64,000 nucleotides of DNA from Kribbella sp. VKM Ac-2568 (GCF_004345365.1 NZ_SLVF01000001.1:558001-622000); one strand, 5' to 3'; counted from the stretch's first letter, positions 8,454 to 17,735 are shown. The notes: a model not told the origin generated them from the letters alone. Numbers and translations are program-made.

Positions 8454-9593
8454 ATGAGTGAGGTAGACGGATCGTCCAGCGGGCCCATTCCTTCGCGCGA
8501 GGCAGACCGGTACAGCGAGAAGGACCGAGCCTGGGTGTCGGAGGCGATCCGCTTGGTCGACGCGGACGCCAACCGGTCCGCGGACACCCACATGCACGTG
8601 TTCCCGATGCCGGAGAGCACAGGTGTGGACCTGTACCTCAAGGACGAGTCCGTGCACCCGACCGGTTCGCTCAAGCACCGGCTGGCCCGCTCATTGTTCC
8701 TGTACGCCCTCTGCAACGGGTGGATCCAGGAGGGCACCACGGTGATCGAGGCGTCCAGCGGCTCCACCGCGGTCAGTGAGGCGTACTTCGCGCGCATGCT
8801 CGGGCTGCCGTTCGTCGCGGTGATGCCCGCCTCGACCAGCCCCGAGAAGGTCGAGCTGATCGAGTTCTACGGCGGCCGCTGCCACTTCGTCGAGCGCTCC
8901 GGCCAGATCTACGGCGAGGCCAAGCGGCTGGCCGAGGAGACCGGCGGCCACTACATGGACCAGTTCACCTACGCCGAGCGGGCCACCGACTGGCGCGGCA
9001 ACAACAACATCGCCGAGTCGATCTTCGGCCAGCTCTCCCTGGAGCACCACCCGATCCCGGCCTGGATCGTGGTCGGCGCCGGCACCGGCGGCACCTCGGC
9101 CACCATCGGCCGCTACATCCGCTACCAGCGCCACGACACCTGCGTGGCCGTGGTGGACCCGGAGAACTCGGCCTTCTTCCCCGCGTTCGAGTCCGCCGAC
9201 GGTGACTACTCCACCGGCAGCCCGTCCCGGATCGAGGGCATCGGCCGGCCGCGGGTCGAGCCGTCGTTCGTGCTCGGCGTGGTGGACCGGATGATCGCGG
9301 TCCCGGACGCGGCGTCGATCGCGGCGATGCGGTTCTGCTCGGAGGTCACCGGCCGGCTGGTCGGAGGTTCCACCGGCACCAACTTGTGGGGATCCCTGCG
9401 GCTGGCGGCGGAGATGCGGCGTACGGGCGTGCGCGGGAGCATCGTGACGCTGCTGTGCGACAGCGGCGAGCGCTACGGCAACACGTACTACGACGACGGC
9501 TGGCTGAAGCGGAACGGCCTGGACATCGCGCCGTACCTGGAGACCCTGGAGAGCTTCGCCTCGACCGGCCGCTGGCGCGAGCCCGTCCGCTAG
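8454..9593 (+). CDS. cds1: PLP-dependent cysteine synthase-fold enzyme, Cds1-type L-cysteine desulfhydrase
   Basis: Fold-type II PLP enzyme of 379 residues resembling mycobacterial Cds1 (Rv3684), which converts cysteine to pyruvate, ammonia and H2S. The PLP lysine is Lys74 in [22 protein letters not shown] is the substrate loop and [12 protein letters not shown] the phosphate-binding loop. It differs from biosynthetic CysK/CysM in its long N-terminal extension (about 45 residues) and the [10 protein letters not shown] motif. Its gene converges with menA, with 7 bases between the stops. H2S from this enzyme can support respiration and redox balance in relatives; that role here is inference. 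Confidence 0.85.
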   Translation: MSEVDGSSSGPIPSREADRYSEKDRAWVSEAIRLVDADANRSADTHMHVFPMPESTGVDLYLKDESVHPTGSLKHRLARSLFLYALCNGWIQEGTTVIEASSGSTAVSEAYFARMLGLPFVAVMPASTSPEKVELIEFYGGRCHFVERSGQIYGEAKRLAEETGGHYMDQFTYAERATDWRGNNNIAESIFGQLSLEHHPIPAWIVVGAGTGGTSATIGRYIRYQRHDTCVAVVDPENSAFFPAFESADGDYSTGSPSRIEGIGRPRVEPSFVLGVVDRMIAVPDAASIAAMRFCSEVTGRLVGGSTGTNLWGSLRLAAEMRRTGVRGSIVTLLCDSGERYGNTYYDDGWLKRNGLDIAPYLETLESFASTGRWREPVR

Positions 9594-9600
9594 CCGACCG

Positions 9601-10473
9601 TTAGCCTCCCAGCGCGAGACCGACGGCCAGGCCGATGGCGTACAGCAGTTCGGTCAGGCCGGTGTCCTTGAGCACGGGGATGAGCGCCGGCCCGACTGCG
9701 TCGCTGACGACGACCTTGACGGCCCGGAACCCCAGCGGCAGCGCGATGAGCGCCAGCAGAGCCCAGGGAGTCGCCAAGGCCGACAGCGCCGCCAAGATGA
9801 ACGCCAGAGCGATCAACCCTGCGTAGAGCCGCCGCGACCGAGCAGCACCCAGTACTACGGCCAGGGTGCGCTTGCCGGTCTCGGTGTCCGTCGGGATATC
9901 GCGGAGGTTGTTGGCGACCAGCAGAGCGCAGGCGATCGACCCGATGGCGACTGCTCCGGCCACGGCCGTCCAGTGGAGCCTCTCGGCCTGCACGTAGGTG
10001 GTGCCGAGCACAGCGACCAACCCGAAGAAGAGGAAGACGCTCACTTCGCCGAGAGCGCGGTACCCGTACGGCTTCTTGCCTCCGGTGTAGAACCACGCCC
10101 CGACCAGGGAAGCGGCTCCGGCGACGAGCAGCCACCAGTTGGAGGTCGCACAGAGCACCACACCCAGTACTGCGCCCACACCGAAGCAGGCGAACGCAGC
10201 CGTCTTCACCTGCTGCGGAGTGGCGACCTTGGAGCCGACCAGGCGGAGCGGCCCGACTCGGTTCTCGTCCGTGCCGCGGATGCCGTCCGAGTAGTCGTTG
10301 GCGTAGTTCACGCCGATCTGCAGAGCCAGCGCTACGCCGAGGGCCAGCAGCGCCTTCCACCAGACGAAGCCGTCCAGGTAGGCAGCAGCACCGGTTCCGA
10401 CGAGCACTGGAGCGATCGCGGCGGGCAGCGTTCGCGGACGGGCGCCTTCGATCCACTGGGCAGGGGTGGCCAT
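9601..10473 (-). CDS. menA: 1,4-dihydroxy-2-naphthoate polyprenyltransferase MenA
   Basis: UbiA-superfamily membrane enzyme that joins the polyprenyl chain to 1,4-dihydroxy-2-naphthoate, giving demethylmenaquinone. The 290-residue protein has about eight to nine membrane segments and the first aspartate-rich prenyl-diphosphate site as NDYSD (residues 59-63), followed by GIRGTDENR. The second is [11 protein letters not shown] near residue 192. The N-terminal [13 protein letters not shown] motif is typical of MenA. It is divergent from menE across an 83-89 bp promoter region, and its side-chain substrate is probably made by the synthase encoded at 47.5 kb. Confidence 0.95.
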   Translation of the reverse strand: MATPAQWIEGARPRTLPAAIAPVLVGTGAAAYLDGFVWWKALLALGVALALQIGVNYANDYSDGIRGTDENRVGPLRLVGSKVATPQQVKTAAFACFGVGAVLGVVLCATSNWWLLVAGAASLVGAWFYTGGKKPYGYRALGEVSVFLFFGLVAVLGTTYVQAERLHWTAVAGAVAIGSIACALLVANNLRDIPTDTETGKRTLAVVLGAARSRRLYAGLIALAFILAALSALATPWALLALIALPLGFRAVKVVVSDAVGPALIPVLKDTGLTELLYAIGLAVGLALGG

Positions 10474-10547
10474 GACTAACGATTCTGTCAGCCCGTCGGT
10501 AAGGGCTTGCGGGCGGCACAGGCTACGGAGCCGCCGCGGCCGCGTCG

Positions 10548-10553
10548 TACGCT
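10548..10553 (+). promoter_or_regulatory. Probable -10 element (TACGCT) for menE-menC-menD
   Basis: TACGCT lies 9 bases before the ATG at 10563, giving a very short or absent leader. An AGG at 10555-10557 could still serve as a weak ribosome site. Confidence 0.35.
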
Positions 10554-10562
10554 CAGGTGGTC

Positions 10563-11714
10563 ATGTCTACGTTGCGCCTAATCCCAGGCACCCCGGATGC
10601 CGTGCTGTCGGCGCTCACCGCCGTACTCGACGGCTCCGGTACGCCGTTCGCCCCGGTACCGGCTGATCCCGCAGCGGCCGAGCGGGTCCGGCTGGCGGTG
10701 GCTCCGGACGAACCGCTCGAGTCGGACGACTGCGCGGTGATCCTGACCACCTCGGGCTCCTCAGGTGAACCCAAGGGCGTCATGCTCTCCAGACGCGCCC
10801 TGCTCGCCTCGGCCACCGCCACGCACGACCGGCTCGGCGGACCGGGCCAGTGGCTGCTCCCGATGCAGCCGTACTTCGTGGGCGGGCTGCAGGTGCTCAC
10901 GCGCTCGGTGCTCGCCGGATTCGCTCCAGTGGTGGCGGCCGACCACGCGAGCTTCGCGGAAGCGGTCGCGGCGCTGACCGGGCCGCGCAAGTACACCGCG
11001 ATGGTCCCGACGCAGCTGGCTCGCTATCTTGACACCGAGCTGGACGCATTGCTCAGCTTCGACGCGATCGTGATCGGCGGCGCCTCGATGCCGGCCGACC
11101 TGAAGGCCCGCACCCGGGCCGCGGGCGTCACCGCGATCCCCGCCTACGGCATGACCGAGACCGGCAGCGGCTGCGTGTACGCCGGTGAACCGCTCGCGGG
11201 TACGTCGTTGCGCCTGGAGGACGAGCGGATCCTGATCAGCGGGCCCACGTTGTTCTCGGGCTACCGGCTGCGACCTCAACTGACCGCCGAGGTGTTCCGC
11301 GACGGCTGGTTCCGGACGCAGGACCGCGGGCGCTTCGTCGACGGCCGCCTGCAGGTGATCGGCCGGCTCGACGACGTGGTGATCTCCGGCGGCGTCAACA
11401 TCACGCTCACGGCCGTGCAGGCGCGCCTGCTGGAACACCCCGGGGTCTCGGACGCGGTCGTCCTGGGAGTGCCCGACCCGGAGTGGGGCAGCCGGGTGGT
11501 CGCGTTCGTCGTCGTCGGCCAGCCCGGCGGAGGCGAACCAGAGCGCAACGAGCCGGATCGCGACGAGCCGGATCGCGACGAGCTGCGGGACTTCGTGGCC
11601 GAGGTGTTGCCGCGCACCTGGGCTCCCCAGGACGTGGTCCGGCTGGCAGCTCTGCCGATGCTTGCCTCGGGCAAGGTTGACCGGCAGGGACTGCTCGAGG
11701 GCGTCGCCCGGTGA
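10563..11714 (+). CDS. menE: o-Succinylbenzoate-CoA ligase MenE
   Basis: ANL-superfamily adenylating enzyme that activates o-succinylbenzoate with CoA in menaquinone synthesis. About 383 residues, shorter than classical acyl-CoA ligases as usual for actinobacterial MenE. The AMP-binding P-loop TTSGSSGEPKG is at 62-72, the adenine/ATP motif is YGMTETGSG, the hinge region is VDGRLQVIGRLDDVVISGG, and the catalytic lysine lies in LASGKVDRQGL near the end. A GTG at 10557 is an alternative start. The region before the last subdomain holds an unusual acidic/basic insert made by a 15-bp tandem repeat. The stop overlaps the menC GTG by 4 bp. Confidence 0.93.
   Translation: MSTLRLIPGTPDAVLSALTAVLDGSGTPFAPVPADPAAAERVRLAVAPDEPLESDDCAVILTTSGSSGEPKGVMLSRRALLASATATHDRLGGPGQWLLPMQPYFVGGLQVLTRSVLAGFAPVVAADHASFAEAVAALTGPRKYTAMVPTQLARYLDTELDALLSFDAIVIGGASMPADLKARTRAAGVTAIPAYGMTETGSGCVYAGEPLAGTSLRLEDERILISGPTLFSGYRLRPQLTAEVFRDGWFRTQDRGRFVDGRLQVIGRLDDVVISGGVNITLTAVQARLLEHPGVSDAVVLGVPDPEWGSRVVAFVVVGQPGGGEPERNEPDRDEPDRDELRDFVAEVLPRTWAPQDVVRLAALPMLASGKVDRQGLLEGVAR
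11550..11582 (+). repeat. In-frame 15-bp tandem repeat inside menE
   Basis: GAGCCGGATCGCGAC occurs twice back to back (11550-11564 and 11565-11579), followed by a partial GAG. Together with a related degenerate upstream unit it encodes Glu-Pro-Asp-Arg-Asp repeats in a surface linker. Being a multiple of three, copy changes would keep the frame. Confidence 0.85.
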
Positions 11715-12652
11715 TCACGTATGCGATCGGCCTGCGGAATCGCTTCCGGGGCATCACTGTTCGCGAGGGGATGCTGTTCGAAGGTCCTGCGGGCTGGGCG
11801 GAGTGGAGCCCGTTCCTCGACTACGACGACGCCACCTGCGTGTCCTGGCTCCGGGCCGCCCGGGAGGCCGCCGTGGACGGATGGCCCGCGCCGCTGCGTT
11901 CCGCAGTACCGGTGAATTGCACCGTGCCGGCGATCGGTCCGGAGCGGGCTGCCGAGATCGTTCGGGCTTCTGGCTGTGCCACTGCCAAGGTCAAGGTGGC
12001 CGAGCCGGGACAGACGCTTGCGGACGACCTAGAGCGTGTTGAGGCTGTGCGGGATGCCCTGGGGCCCGACGGACGGCTCCGGATCGATGCGAATGGCGCC
12101 TGGTCAGTGGACGAGGCTCTGCGGAGCTTGAAGGAGCTTGCGCGGTTCGACCTGGAGTATGTGGAGCAGCCGTGCGCTTCTGTGGAGGACCTGGCCGCAG
12201 TACGTCGGCGTACTGACGTGCTGGTTGCTGCGGACGAGTCCATCCGGCGGGCGGAGGATCCCCTGCTGGTGAAGAAGCTCGAGGCCGCGGACATCGCAGT
12301 ACTGAAGGTGCAGCCCATCGGAGGCGTCCGGGCGTGCCTCGAGATCGCCGAGCAGATCGGTCTGCCGGTGGTGGTGTCGTCGGCGCTCGAAACCTCAGTG
12401 GGTATCGCTGCGGGGGTAGCCCTGGCTGCGGCGTTGCCGGAGCTTCCTTATGCGTGCGGGCTTGCCACGGTGTCGATGTTCACGTCAGAGGTGGTCGCCG
12501 AACCGCTGCTTCCTGTGGACGGGTTCCTGCCGGTCAAGCGGCTCGAGCCGGACCCAGCCCTGCTTGCCGCCGCTACAGCCGACCCAGCGACCACTGCGAA
12601 ATGGAATGCTCGTCTGGCCCGAGTCGAATCACTGAAAGGTAGGACCGGATGA
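11711..12652 (+). CDS. menC: o-Succinylbenzoate synthase MenC
   Basis: Enolase-superfamily dehydratase converting SHCHC to o-succinylbenzoate. The 313-residue protein has the full catalytic set: Lys93/Lys95 in TAKVKV (general base), metal ligands Asp126 (RIDANGAW), Glu152 (VEQPC) and Asp175 (AADES), and Lys199 in VLKVQPIGG. This matches the actinobacterial MenC type. The GTG start overlaps the menE stop and its stop overlaps the menD ATG, giving strict translational coupling in menE-menC-menD. Confidence 0.95.
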   Translation: MITYAIGLRNRFRGITVREGMLFEGPAGWAEWSPFLDYDDATCVSWLRAAREAAVDGWPAPLRSAVPVNCTVPAIGPERAAEIVRASGCATAKVKVAEPGQTLADDLERVEAVRDALGPDGRLRIDANGAWSVDEALRSLKELARFDLEYVEQPCASVEDLAAVRRRTDVLVAADESIRRAEDPLLVKKLEAADIAVLKVQPIGGVRACLEIAEQIGLPVVVSSALETSVGIAAGVALAAALPELPYACGLATVSMFTSEVVAEPLLPVDGFLPVKRLEPDPALLAAATADPATTAKWNARLARVESLKGRTG

Positions 12653-14286
12653 ACCCGTCCACTGCGTTCGCGACTGTGGTGGTCGACGAGCTGATCCGCT
12701 CCGGCGTCCGGGAGGCCGTACTGGCTCCGGGTTCGCGCAGCGCGCCGCTTGCGCTGGCACTGGCCGCCGCCGACCGAGAGGGACGCCTGCGCCTCCACGT
12801 GCGGATCGACGAACGTACTGCGGGGTTCCTGGCGCTCGGGCTGATCCGCGGCACCGGTCTGCCGGTACCGGTCGTCACCACCTCCGGTACTGCGGTGGCC
12901 AACCTGCACCCGGCTGTCCTCGAGGCATCGCACAGCGGGCTGCCGCTGATCGTGCTGAGCGCCGACCGTCCGCCGGAGCTGCGGGGGAGCGGAGCGAACC
13001 AGACGACCGACCAGCTCAAGGTGTTCGGCTCAGCCGTACGCCTGTTCCACGAGATCGGCACACCGAAGCGGGAGCTCGGCCAGGCGGCCTACTGGCGTTC
13101 GCTGCTTGCCCGGGCGGTCTCGACCGCAGTCGGCGCCCGTACTTCGGACCCTGGGCCGGTGCACCTCAACTGCGCACTGGTCGAACCGCTGGTCCCGACG
13201 AACGACGGCGATTGGCCGGAGTCGCTGGAAGGCCGCAGTGGCCCGTGGACGAGCGTGCACGCCACCGCCGCCCAGCCGTCGTCAATTGCGCCCGGTCCGA
13301 AGACCGTCGTGGTGGCCGGTGACGGCGCGTCCCAGGCCGCGCGGCTTGCTGCCGAGGCCGGCAACTGGCCCTTGTTCGCCGAACCTTCCAGCCGGGCCAG
13401 GACCGGGCCGGCCGTCATCTCGGCGTACCGTTTGTTGCTGGCGGCAAGTTCCTTGACGGACGAGATCGAGCGGGTGCTGGTCTTCGGCCACCCGACGCTG
13501 TCCCGGCCGGTCGCCAAACTGCTCGCGCGTCCGGACGTCGAGGTGATCGTCGTCGCCCCGACCGGGCTCTGGCCGGACGCCGGGCGCCGGGCCAGCGCGG
13601 TCGTCACCGGCCTGGAGGTCACCGCCGCGGACCAGACGGACTGGTTCAGCCGCTGGCAGCAGTTGGACGAGCAGGCGCGCCCCGCGCTCGACAAGGTGTT
13701 GTCCGACGGGCTTCCCGGTCCGGCGATCGCCGCGATCGTCGGGGAAGCGGTCGGGGCCGACGGCATGCTGGTGGTGGCCTCCTCCAACCCCGTGCGTGAC
13801 CTCGACCTGGCTCCCGTCGTACCGATCCGGACAGTGGCGAACCGCGGGCTGGCCGGCATCGACGGCACCCTCTCCACGGCTGTCGGAGCTGCCCTCGCCA
13901 ACGCCGGACCGACGTACGCGCTGGTCGGTGATCTGGCCTTCTTGCATGACGCCAACGGCCTGGTGATCGGTCCGGCCGAGCCCCGGCCCGACCTGCGTAT
14001 CGTGGTGGTCAACGACAACGGCGGCGGCATCTTCTCCACCCTGGAACAAGGGGATTCCAGCCACGGCGACTACTTCGAGCGTGTCTTCGGCACACCTCAC
14101 AACGTCGACCTGGCGGCTCTCTGCGCGGCCACCGGCACGCCGTACACCTTGGCTGAGACAGTGGACGCTCTGCGCACGGCTTTGGTCCGCACTGTCGCGG
14201 GCATCGACGTAGTGGAGGCTCGGGTCGACCGTGCCACCCACCGTGACTTGCAAGCAGAGCTGCTGCGGGCGGTCAGCCGGCTGTAG
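12649..14286 (+). CDS. menD: SEPHCHC synthase MenD
   Basis: Thiamine-diphosphate enzyme that adds succinic semialdehyde, derived from 2-oxoglutarate, to isochorismate; the first committed step of menaquinone synthesis. The 545-residue length is normal. The N-terminal domain has EAVLAPGSRSAPLALAL and the TPP-activating acidic region; VTTSGTAVANLHPAV and LSADRPPELRGSGANQTTDQ are family signatures; the C-terminal TPP/Mg site includes GDLAFLHDANGL and NDNGGGIFSTLEQ. It is the last gene of the menECD operon and its final 14 bases overlap the tail of the convergent mptB gene. Confidence 0.95.
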   Translation: MNPSTAFATVVVDELIRSGVREAVLAPGSRSAPLALALAAADREGRLRLHVRIDERTAGFLALGLIRGTGLPVPVVTTSGTAVANLHPAVLEASHSGLPLIVLSADRPPELRGSGANQTTDQLKVFGSAVRLFHEIGTPKRELGQAAYWRSLLARAVSTAVGARTSDPGPVHLNCALVEPLVPTNDGDWPESLEGRSGPWTSVHATAAQPSSIAPGPKTVVVAGDGASQAARLAAEAGNWPLFAEPSSRARTGPAVISAYRLLLAASSLTDEIERVLVFGHPTLSRPVAKLLARPDVEVIVVAPTGLWPDAGRRASAVVTGLEVTAADQTDWFSRWQQLDEQARPALDKVLSDGLPGPAIAAIVGEAVGADGMLVVASSNPVRDLDLAPVVPIRTVANRGLAGIDGTLSTAVGAALANAGPTYALVGDLAFLHDANGLVIGPAEPRPDLRIVVVNDNGGGIFSTLEQGDSSHGDYFERVFGTPHNVDLAALCAATGTPYTLAETVDALRTALVRTVAGIDVVEARVDRATHRDLQAELLRAVSRL

Positions 14287-15703
14287 CGACCACCTTGGGC
14301 TGTGGCTGTGGCTGCAAGGTCCTGAGCCGGCCCAGCAGGGTGCCGACGACTACCAGCACCAGGGAGGTGGTCACGAGGATGGGGATCACCGCGCCGCGCA
14401 GCGACGAGTTGAGCGGCGCGGCGACGGTGAGGATGATGCTGACGCCGATCAGCGCCGTGGTCAGCTTGCGGCCGGGACGAGCGACCGCGAGGAACGGCAG
14501 GCCCCAGACGAAGTACCAGTCGTGCGCCGTAGGACCCAGCAGAACCACTGCCAGCAAGGCGATCCCGACTGCCCGGGCGGCGTTGTGGATGGACGAGCGC
14601 AGCCCTAGTACTGCGATCAGGCCGAGCGCTGTGAGGATGCCAAGCAACCGCACGATCTGAAGGGCCTGCTGGGCGGCGCCGTCCTCACCGAGCCACGCCA
14701 GTACTCCGGACGCCCCGAGGCCGATGAGGTTGGCGATCGACAGCGGCGACCTCACCAGCCCTGGTACGTCGAGGGCGCTCAGCCAGCCGGAGCCCACCCC
14801 AACCAGTTCGCCGATCGTCACCAGGGTCAGTACCGCGACAGAGCCGGCTATGGCGAGACTTGGCAGCCGCAGGCGGGCTCTGCCTGCCAGTGGGCTCATC
14901 ACCGCGGCTATTGCGATTACCACGAGTCCGCCCGGTGCCTTCACCGCAGCGGCGGCCCCGGCCAGCACCGCGGCAGTGCCCCAATGGCCAGTCAGAGCCA
15001 GCGCAAACGCAGAACAAGCAAGGCCCAGCATCAGTACGTCGTTGTGCGCCGCGCCGAGGCCGTGCGTGATCAGCACGGGGTTGGCAACGACCAACCAGGT
15101 CGCGACCGTCGGGTCCACCCTGCAGGCAGTGGCCAGTCGCGGGACAGCCCAGGCGATCAGCACGATCCCCAGCACGGCTAGAGCGCGGTGCGCCAGCATC
15201 AGCACGTACGGGTCAAGGGTCAGCCGCGCCGCGAGCCCGCCGTACGCGAGCGGCAGGGGCCCGTACGGCGCTGGGGTGCTCATCCACATCGGGTCGACTG
15301 CTTCGATCACGTGACCCGACAGCACGCCCGGGCCCACGCTGTACGGGTCGTAGCCCTTGGCGACCAGAGCACCTTGGGCGGCGTAGCTCCACGCGTCGCG
15401 GCTGAACAGCGGCGGCATCAGCAGCAGCGGCGCGCTCCACCAGGCCGCCAACGGGACCAGCCGATGCCGAACCCCAGCTAGAACCTCCCGGCCGACCGAC
15501 AGCCAGGCCCACACCATCAGCCCGAGCCCGGCGACCATCAAGGTCAGCCCGGTCATCCGCCCCGGCAAGGTGGCCCGCAGGTCACTGGCGATCGGCAGCG
15601 ACGCCACCCACGACGACTCCGGCACCACCGACGTCACCAGGCTCGCAGCGGCCACGACACACGACCCGACGACCCCACGCACAAACGCCGACGGCACCCG
15701 CAT
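14273..15703 (-). CDS. mptB: Polyprenol-phosphomannose-dependent alpha-1,6-mannosyltransferase, MptB-like
   Basis: Integral membrane GT-C glycosyltransferase of about 476 residues with 11-13 membrane segments. The acidic loop FSRDAWSYAAQG after the first segments, and KGYDPYSVGP and APYGPLPLAYG in the next outer loop, match the MptB family, which extends the mannan core of lipomannan-type cell envelope glycolipids. The ATG at 15703 is preferred over a GTG at 15775, because the longer form would run through a 17-bp terminator hairpin and because TAGCGT lies 7 bases before this ATG, as in other leaderless genes here. The 3' end overlaps menD by 14 bp on the other strand. Confidence 0.82.
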   Translation of the reverse strand: MRVPSAFVRGVVGSCVVAAASLVTSVVPESSWVASLPIASDLRATLPGRMTGLTLMVAGLGLMVWAWLSVGREVLAGVRHRLVPLAAWWSAPLLLMPPLFSRDAWSYAAQGALVAKGYDPYSVGPGVLSGHVIEAVDPMWMSTPAPYGPLPLAYGGLAARLTLDPYVLMLAHRALAVLGIVLIAWAVPRLATACRVDPTVATWLVVANPVLITHGLGAAHNDVLMLGLACSAFALALTGHWGTAAVLAGAAAAVKAPGGLVVIAIAAVMSPLAGRARLRLPSLAIAGSVAVLTLVTIGELVGVGSGWLSALDVPGLVRSPLSIANLIGLGASGVLAWLGEDGAAQQALQIVRLLGILTALGLIAVLGLRSSIHNAARAVGIALLAVVLLGPTAHDWYFVWGLPFLAVARPGRKLTTALIGVSIILTVAAPLNSSLRGAVIPILVTTSLVLVVVGTLLGRLRTLQPQPQPKVVATAG

Positions 15704-15710
15704 GCGGCCG

Positions 15711-15716
15711 ACGCTA
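15711..15716 (-). promoter_or_regulatory. -10 element (TAGCGT, minus strand) for mptB, leaderless
   Basis: On the minus strand TAGCGT is followed by 7 bases and then the ATG at 15703. It lies just downstream of the ABC operon terminator, so mptB has its own promoter. Confidence 0.45.
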
Positions 15717-15748
15717 ATCCCGCTCGGCGTCTCCCCGATGAACAACGT

Positions 15749-15792
15749 CTTGCGTCCGAAGAACCTGAGGCTCACGGTTCTTCGGACGCAAG
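15749..15792 (-). terminator. 17-bp stem terminator of the ABC exporter operon
   Basis: CTTGCGTCCGAAGAACC is repeated in perfect inverted orientation around a 10-nt loop, starting 9 bases after the permease stop (minus strand). It insulates mptB from the exporter operon. Confidence 0.85.
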
Positions 15793-15800
15793 AGGTGTGG

Positions 15801-16601
15801 CTAGGCGGACTCCTTGCGGAAGGTTCGGGCGCCTACGGCCAGTCCGATCACAGTCAGGAGGACTACCCAGAAGAGGCCCCAGAGCGAGGCACTGCTGCCG
15901 ATGTCGCCGCGGAAGAGGGCGCGGACGCCGTTCACCACGTGCTTCAGCGGACTGATGTCGGACAGGCGCTGCAGCCAGGTCGGGCCGATCTGCATCGGCA
16001 GCAGGATGCCCGAGAGCAGCAGCAACGGCATGGCGATCCCGTTCAGCAGCGGGGCCAGGGCGTCCTCGCTCTTGGTGATCAGGGCGACCGAGTACGACAG
16101 CGAGGCGAAGGTAGCGCCGAGCAGGGCCACGATCACCAGGGACAGGAGTACGCCGTCCCACGGTGCGCGCAGGCCCATCGGGATCGACACCACCAGCAGC
16201 AGGATCGACTGGACCACCAGGACCACGACGTCCCGCAGTACGCGTCCTGCCATCAGGGCGATCCGGGACGCGGGCGTGACGCGGTCGGCCTCGATCACGC
16301 CGGCCCGGTACTCCGCGATCAGGCCGAAGCCGACGAACATCGCGCCGAACATGCCGAGCTGCACGATGAGGCCCGGGATGAACACCTGGTAGGCGTTGGT
16401 GGTCGCGCCCTGGCTGATCTGCGCAGTGATCGGCTTCAGCAGCGGGCCGAACAGGAACAGGTACATCAGCGGCTGGCTGAGCATCAGGATCGACCACATC
16501 GGATTGCGCAGCGACAATCGCATCGCGCGGTTGAAGACGATCCAGGTCTCTCGCAGTACCGATCCTGGGCGGTGGGTCGGGGTCAGAGTCTGCACGGTCA
16601 T
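15801..16601 (-). CDS. ABC-2 type exporter permease (DrrB-like)
   Basis: A 266-residue membrane subunit with six segments in the ABC-2 pattern: FNRAMRLSLRNPMW leader, first segment near 40-60, a long central hydrophobic block (VLRDVVVLVVQSILLLVV, then LLSLVIVALLGATFASLSYS), the coupling region PLLNGIAMPLLLLSGILLPM, and a last segment before RTFRKESA. The motif SDISPLKHVVNGVRALFRGD is typical of DrrB-type permeases. The ATG overlaps the stop of the upstream ATPase gene by 4 bp, so the two subunits are made together. Likely exports lipids or drugs; cargo is unknown. Confidence 0.92.
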   Translation of the reverse strand: MTVQTLTPTHRPGSVLRETWIVFNRAMRLSLRNPMWSILMLSQPLMYLFLFGPLLKPITAQISQGATTNAYQVFIPGLIVQLGMFGAMFVGFGLIAEYRAGVIEADRVTPASRIALMAGRVLRDVVVLVVQSILLLVVSIPMGLRAPWDGVLLSLVIVALLGATFASLSYSVALITKSEDALAPLLNGIAMPLLLLSGILLPMQIGPTWLQRLSDISPLKHVVNGVRALFRGDIGSSASLWGLFWVVLLTVIGLAVGARTFRKESA

Positions 16602-17587
16602 GCCGCCGCCTCCTTCTGGGCCTCGGCCGGCGTCTCGCTGTCGTCGCGCAGGGAGCGCCCGGTCATGGTCAGGAACACGTCGTCGAGCGTCGGCCGGTGC
16701 ACCTCGACGCCGTTCAGCTCGATGCCCTGGGCATCGATCGTCCGGAGCAGCGACGGCAGCACCGAACCACCCTTCGGGATCCGGAACCCGACCACGTCTC
16801 CATCGGTCTCGACGGCGACCGCGCCCGGCAGTTCCTCGACGATCTTGGTCACCGCCGGCGCGTTCTCCGCGTCCCCCAGGCTGAGCCGGACACCGTCGCC
16901 GGAGACCTGCTGCTTCAGCTCCTCCGGCTTGCCCGCGGCCACGATCCTGCCGTGGTCGATGACCAGGATCCGGTCGCACAGCGCGTCCGCCTCGTCCAGG
17001 TAGTGGGTGGTGAGGAAGATCGTCGCGCCGCGCTCGCGGAGACCGCGGATGTGCTCCCACAGGTTCGCCCGGGCCTGCGGGTCGAGACCGGTGGTCGGCT
17101 CGTCCAGGAAGATCAGCTTGGGGTCGTGGATCAGCCCCATCACGATGTCCAGCCGGCGCCGCTGACCGCCCGACAGGGTCTTGCACTGCCGCCGCCAGAG
17201 GCCCGGCAGGTCGAGCTCCTCGAACAACCGCCGGCCGTCGGCGATCGCCCTCTTCTTGTCCACGCCGTACAGCCGGGCGTGGTCGACGACCTCGTCCCCG
17301 GCGATCGCCTCGGGCAGCGTGGAACCGCTCTGCGGCACGTACCCGATCCGGCGGCGGACGCCGACCGGGTCCTTCGCCAGGTCGCACCCCGCGACGGTGG
17401 CGGTGCCGCTGGTCGGCTTGATCAGGGTCGCCAGCATCCGCATCGTGGTCGTCTTGCCGGCCCCGTTCGGGCCGAGGAAGCCGACGATCTCACCGTCGGC
17501 CACGTTAAGGTCTACCCCCTGCACGGCCTGCACCGGCCCGCGCTTGGTCTTGAAGGTGCGGACAAGCCCGCGAGCTTCGATCATCAT
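16598..17587 (-). CDS. ABC exporter ATP-binding protein (DrrA-like)
   Basis: A 329-residue ATPase with Walker A GPNGAGKTT (39-47), signature LSGGQRRR (138-145), Walker B LIFLDEPTTGLDP (158-170) and a switch histidine in TTHYLDEADAL. The roughly 90-residue extension after the ATPase core, ending in the VEVHRPTLDDVFLTMTGR motif, is the DrrA C-terminal domain that docks on the permease. Two consecutive ATGs (17587, 17584) are possible. The promoter just upstream would start transcription at the ATG itself and overlaps a palindrome, so expression is probably regulated by a repressor. Confidence 0.94.
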   Translation of the reverse strand: MMIEARGLVRTFKTKRGPVQAVQGVDLNVADGEIVGFLGPNGAGKTTTMRMLATLIKPTSGTATVAGCDLAKDPVGVRRRIGYVPQSGSTLPEAIAGDEVVDHARLYGVDKKRAIADGRRLFEELDLPGLWRRQCKTLSGGQRRRLDIVMGLIHDPKLIFLDEPTTGLDPQARANLWEHIRGLRERGATIFLTTHYLDEADALCDRILVIDHGRIVAAGKPEELKQQVSGDGVRLSLGDAENAPAVTKIVEELPGAVAVETDGDVVGFRIPKGGSVLPSLLRTIDAQGIELNGVEVHRPTLDDVFLTMTGRSLRDDSETPAEAQKEAAA

Positions 17588-17594
17588 GCTCGCA

Positions 17595-17623
17595 AGTCTG
17601 AGTGATCAACTTTGACTAGTCAA
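17595..17623 (-). promoter_or_regulatory. Promoter of the ABC exporter operon (TTGACT, 17-bp spacer, CAGACT)
   Basis: On the minus strand a TTGACT -35 (17618-17623) and CAGACT -10 (17595-17600) are separated by 17 bp. Start of transcription would fall at about 17588, next to the ATG, giving a leaderless message. Confidence 0.6.
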
Positions 17624-17629
17624 CATTGA
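17606..17629. promoter_or_regulatory. Nested palindromic operator over the ABC exporter -35 box
   Basis: The 12-bp perfect palindrome TTGACTAGTCAA (17612-17623) is flanked symmetrically, two bases away on each side, by TCAA (17606-17609) and TTGA (17626-17629). It covers the -35 element, so bound protein would block polymerase. The regulator is not identifiable; the PadR gene upstream is one candidate, although this is not a classical PadR box. Confidence 0.6.
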
Positions 17630-17735
17630 TTAAACCCTGAACGGCCCCTGAGCGCCGGTGGCCGGTGCGGTTGTGGGGACCTGGGACACCTCGTGGGGAC
17701 CGGGCACAGGCTATTTCGTGTCCGGGGTCCCGGTT

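Noticed and set aside
15704..15775. Longer GTG start for mptB
   Set aside because: It would begin inside the loop of a perfect 17-bp terminator hairpin, and a -10 box sits just before the later ATG.
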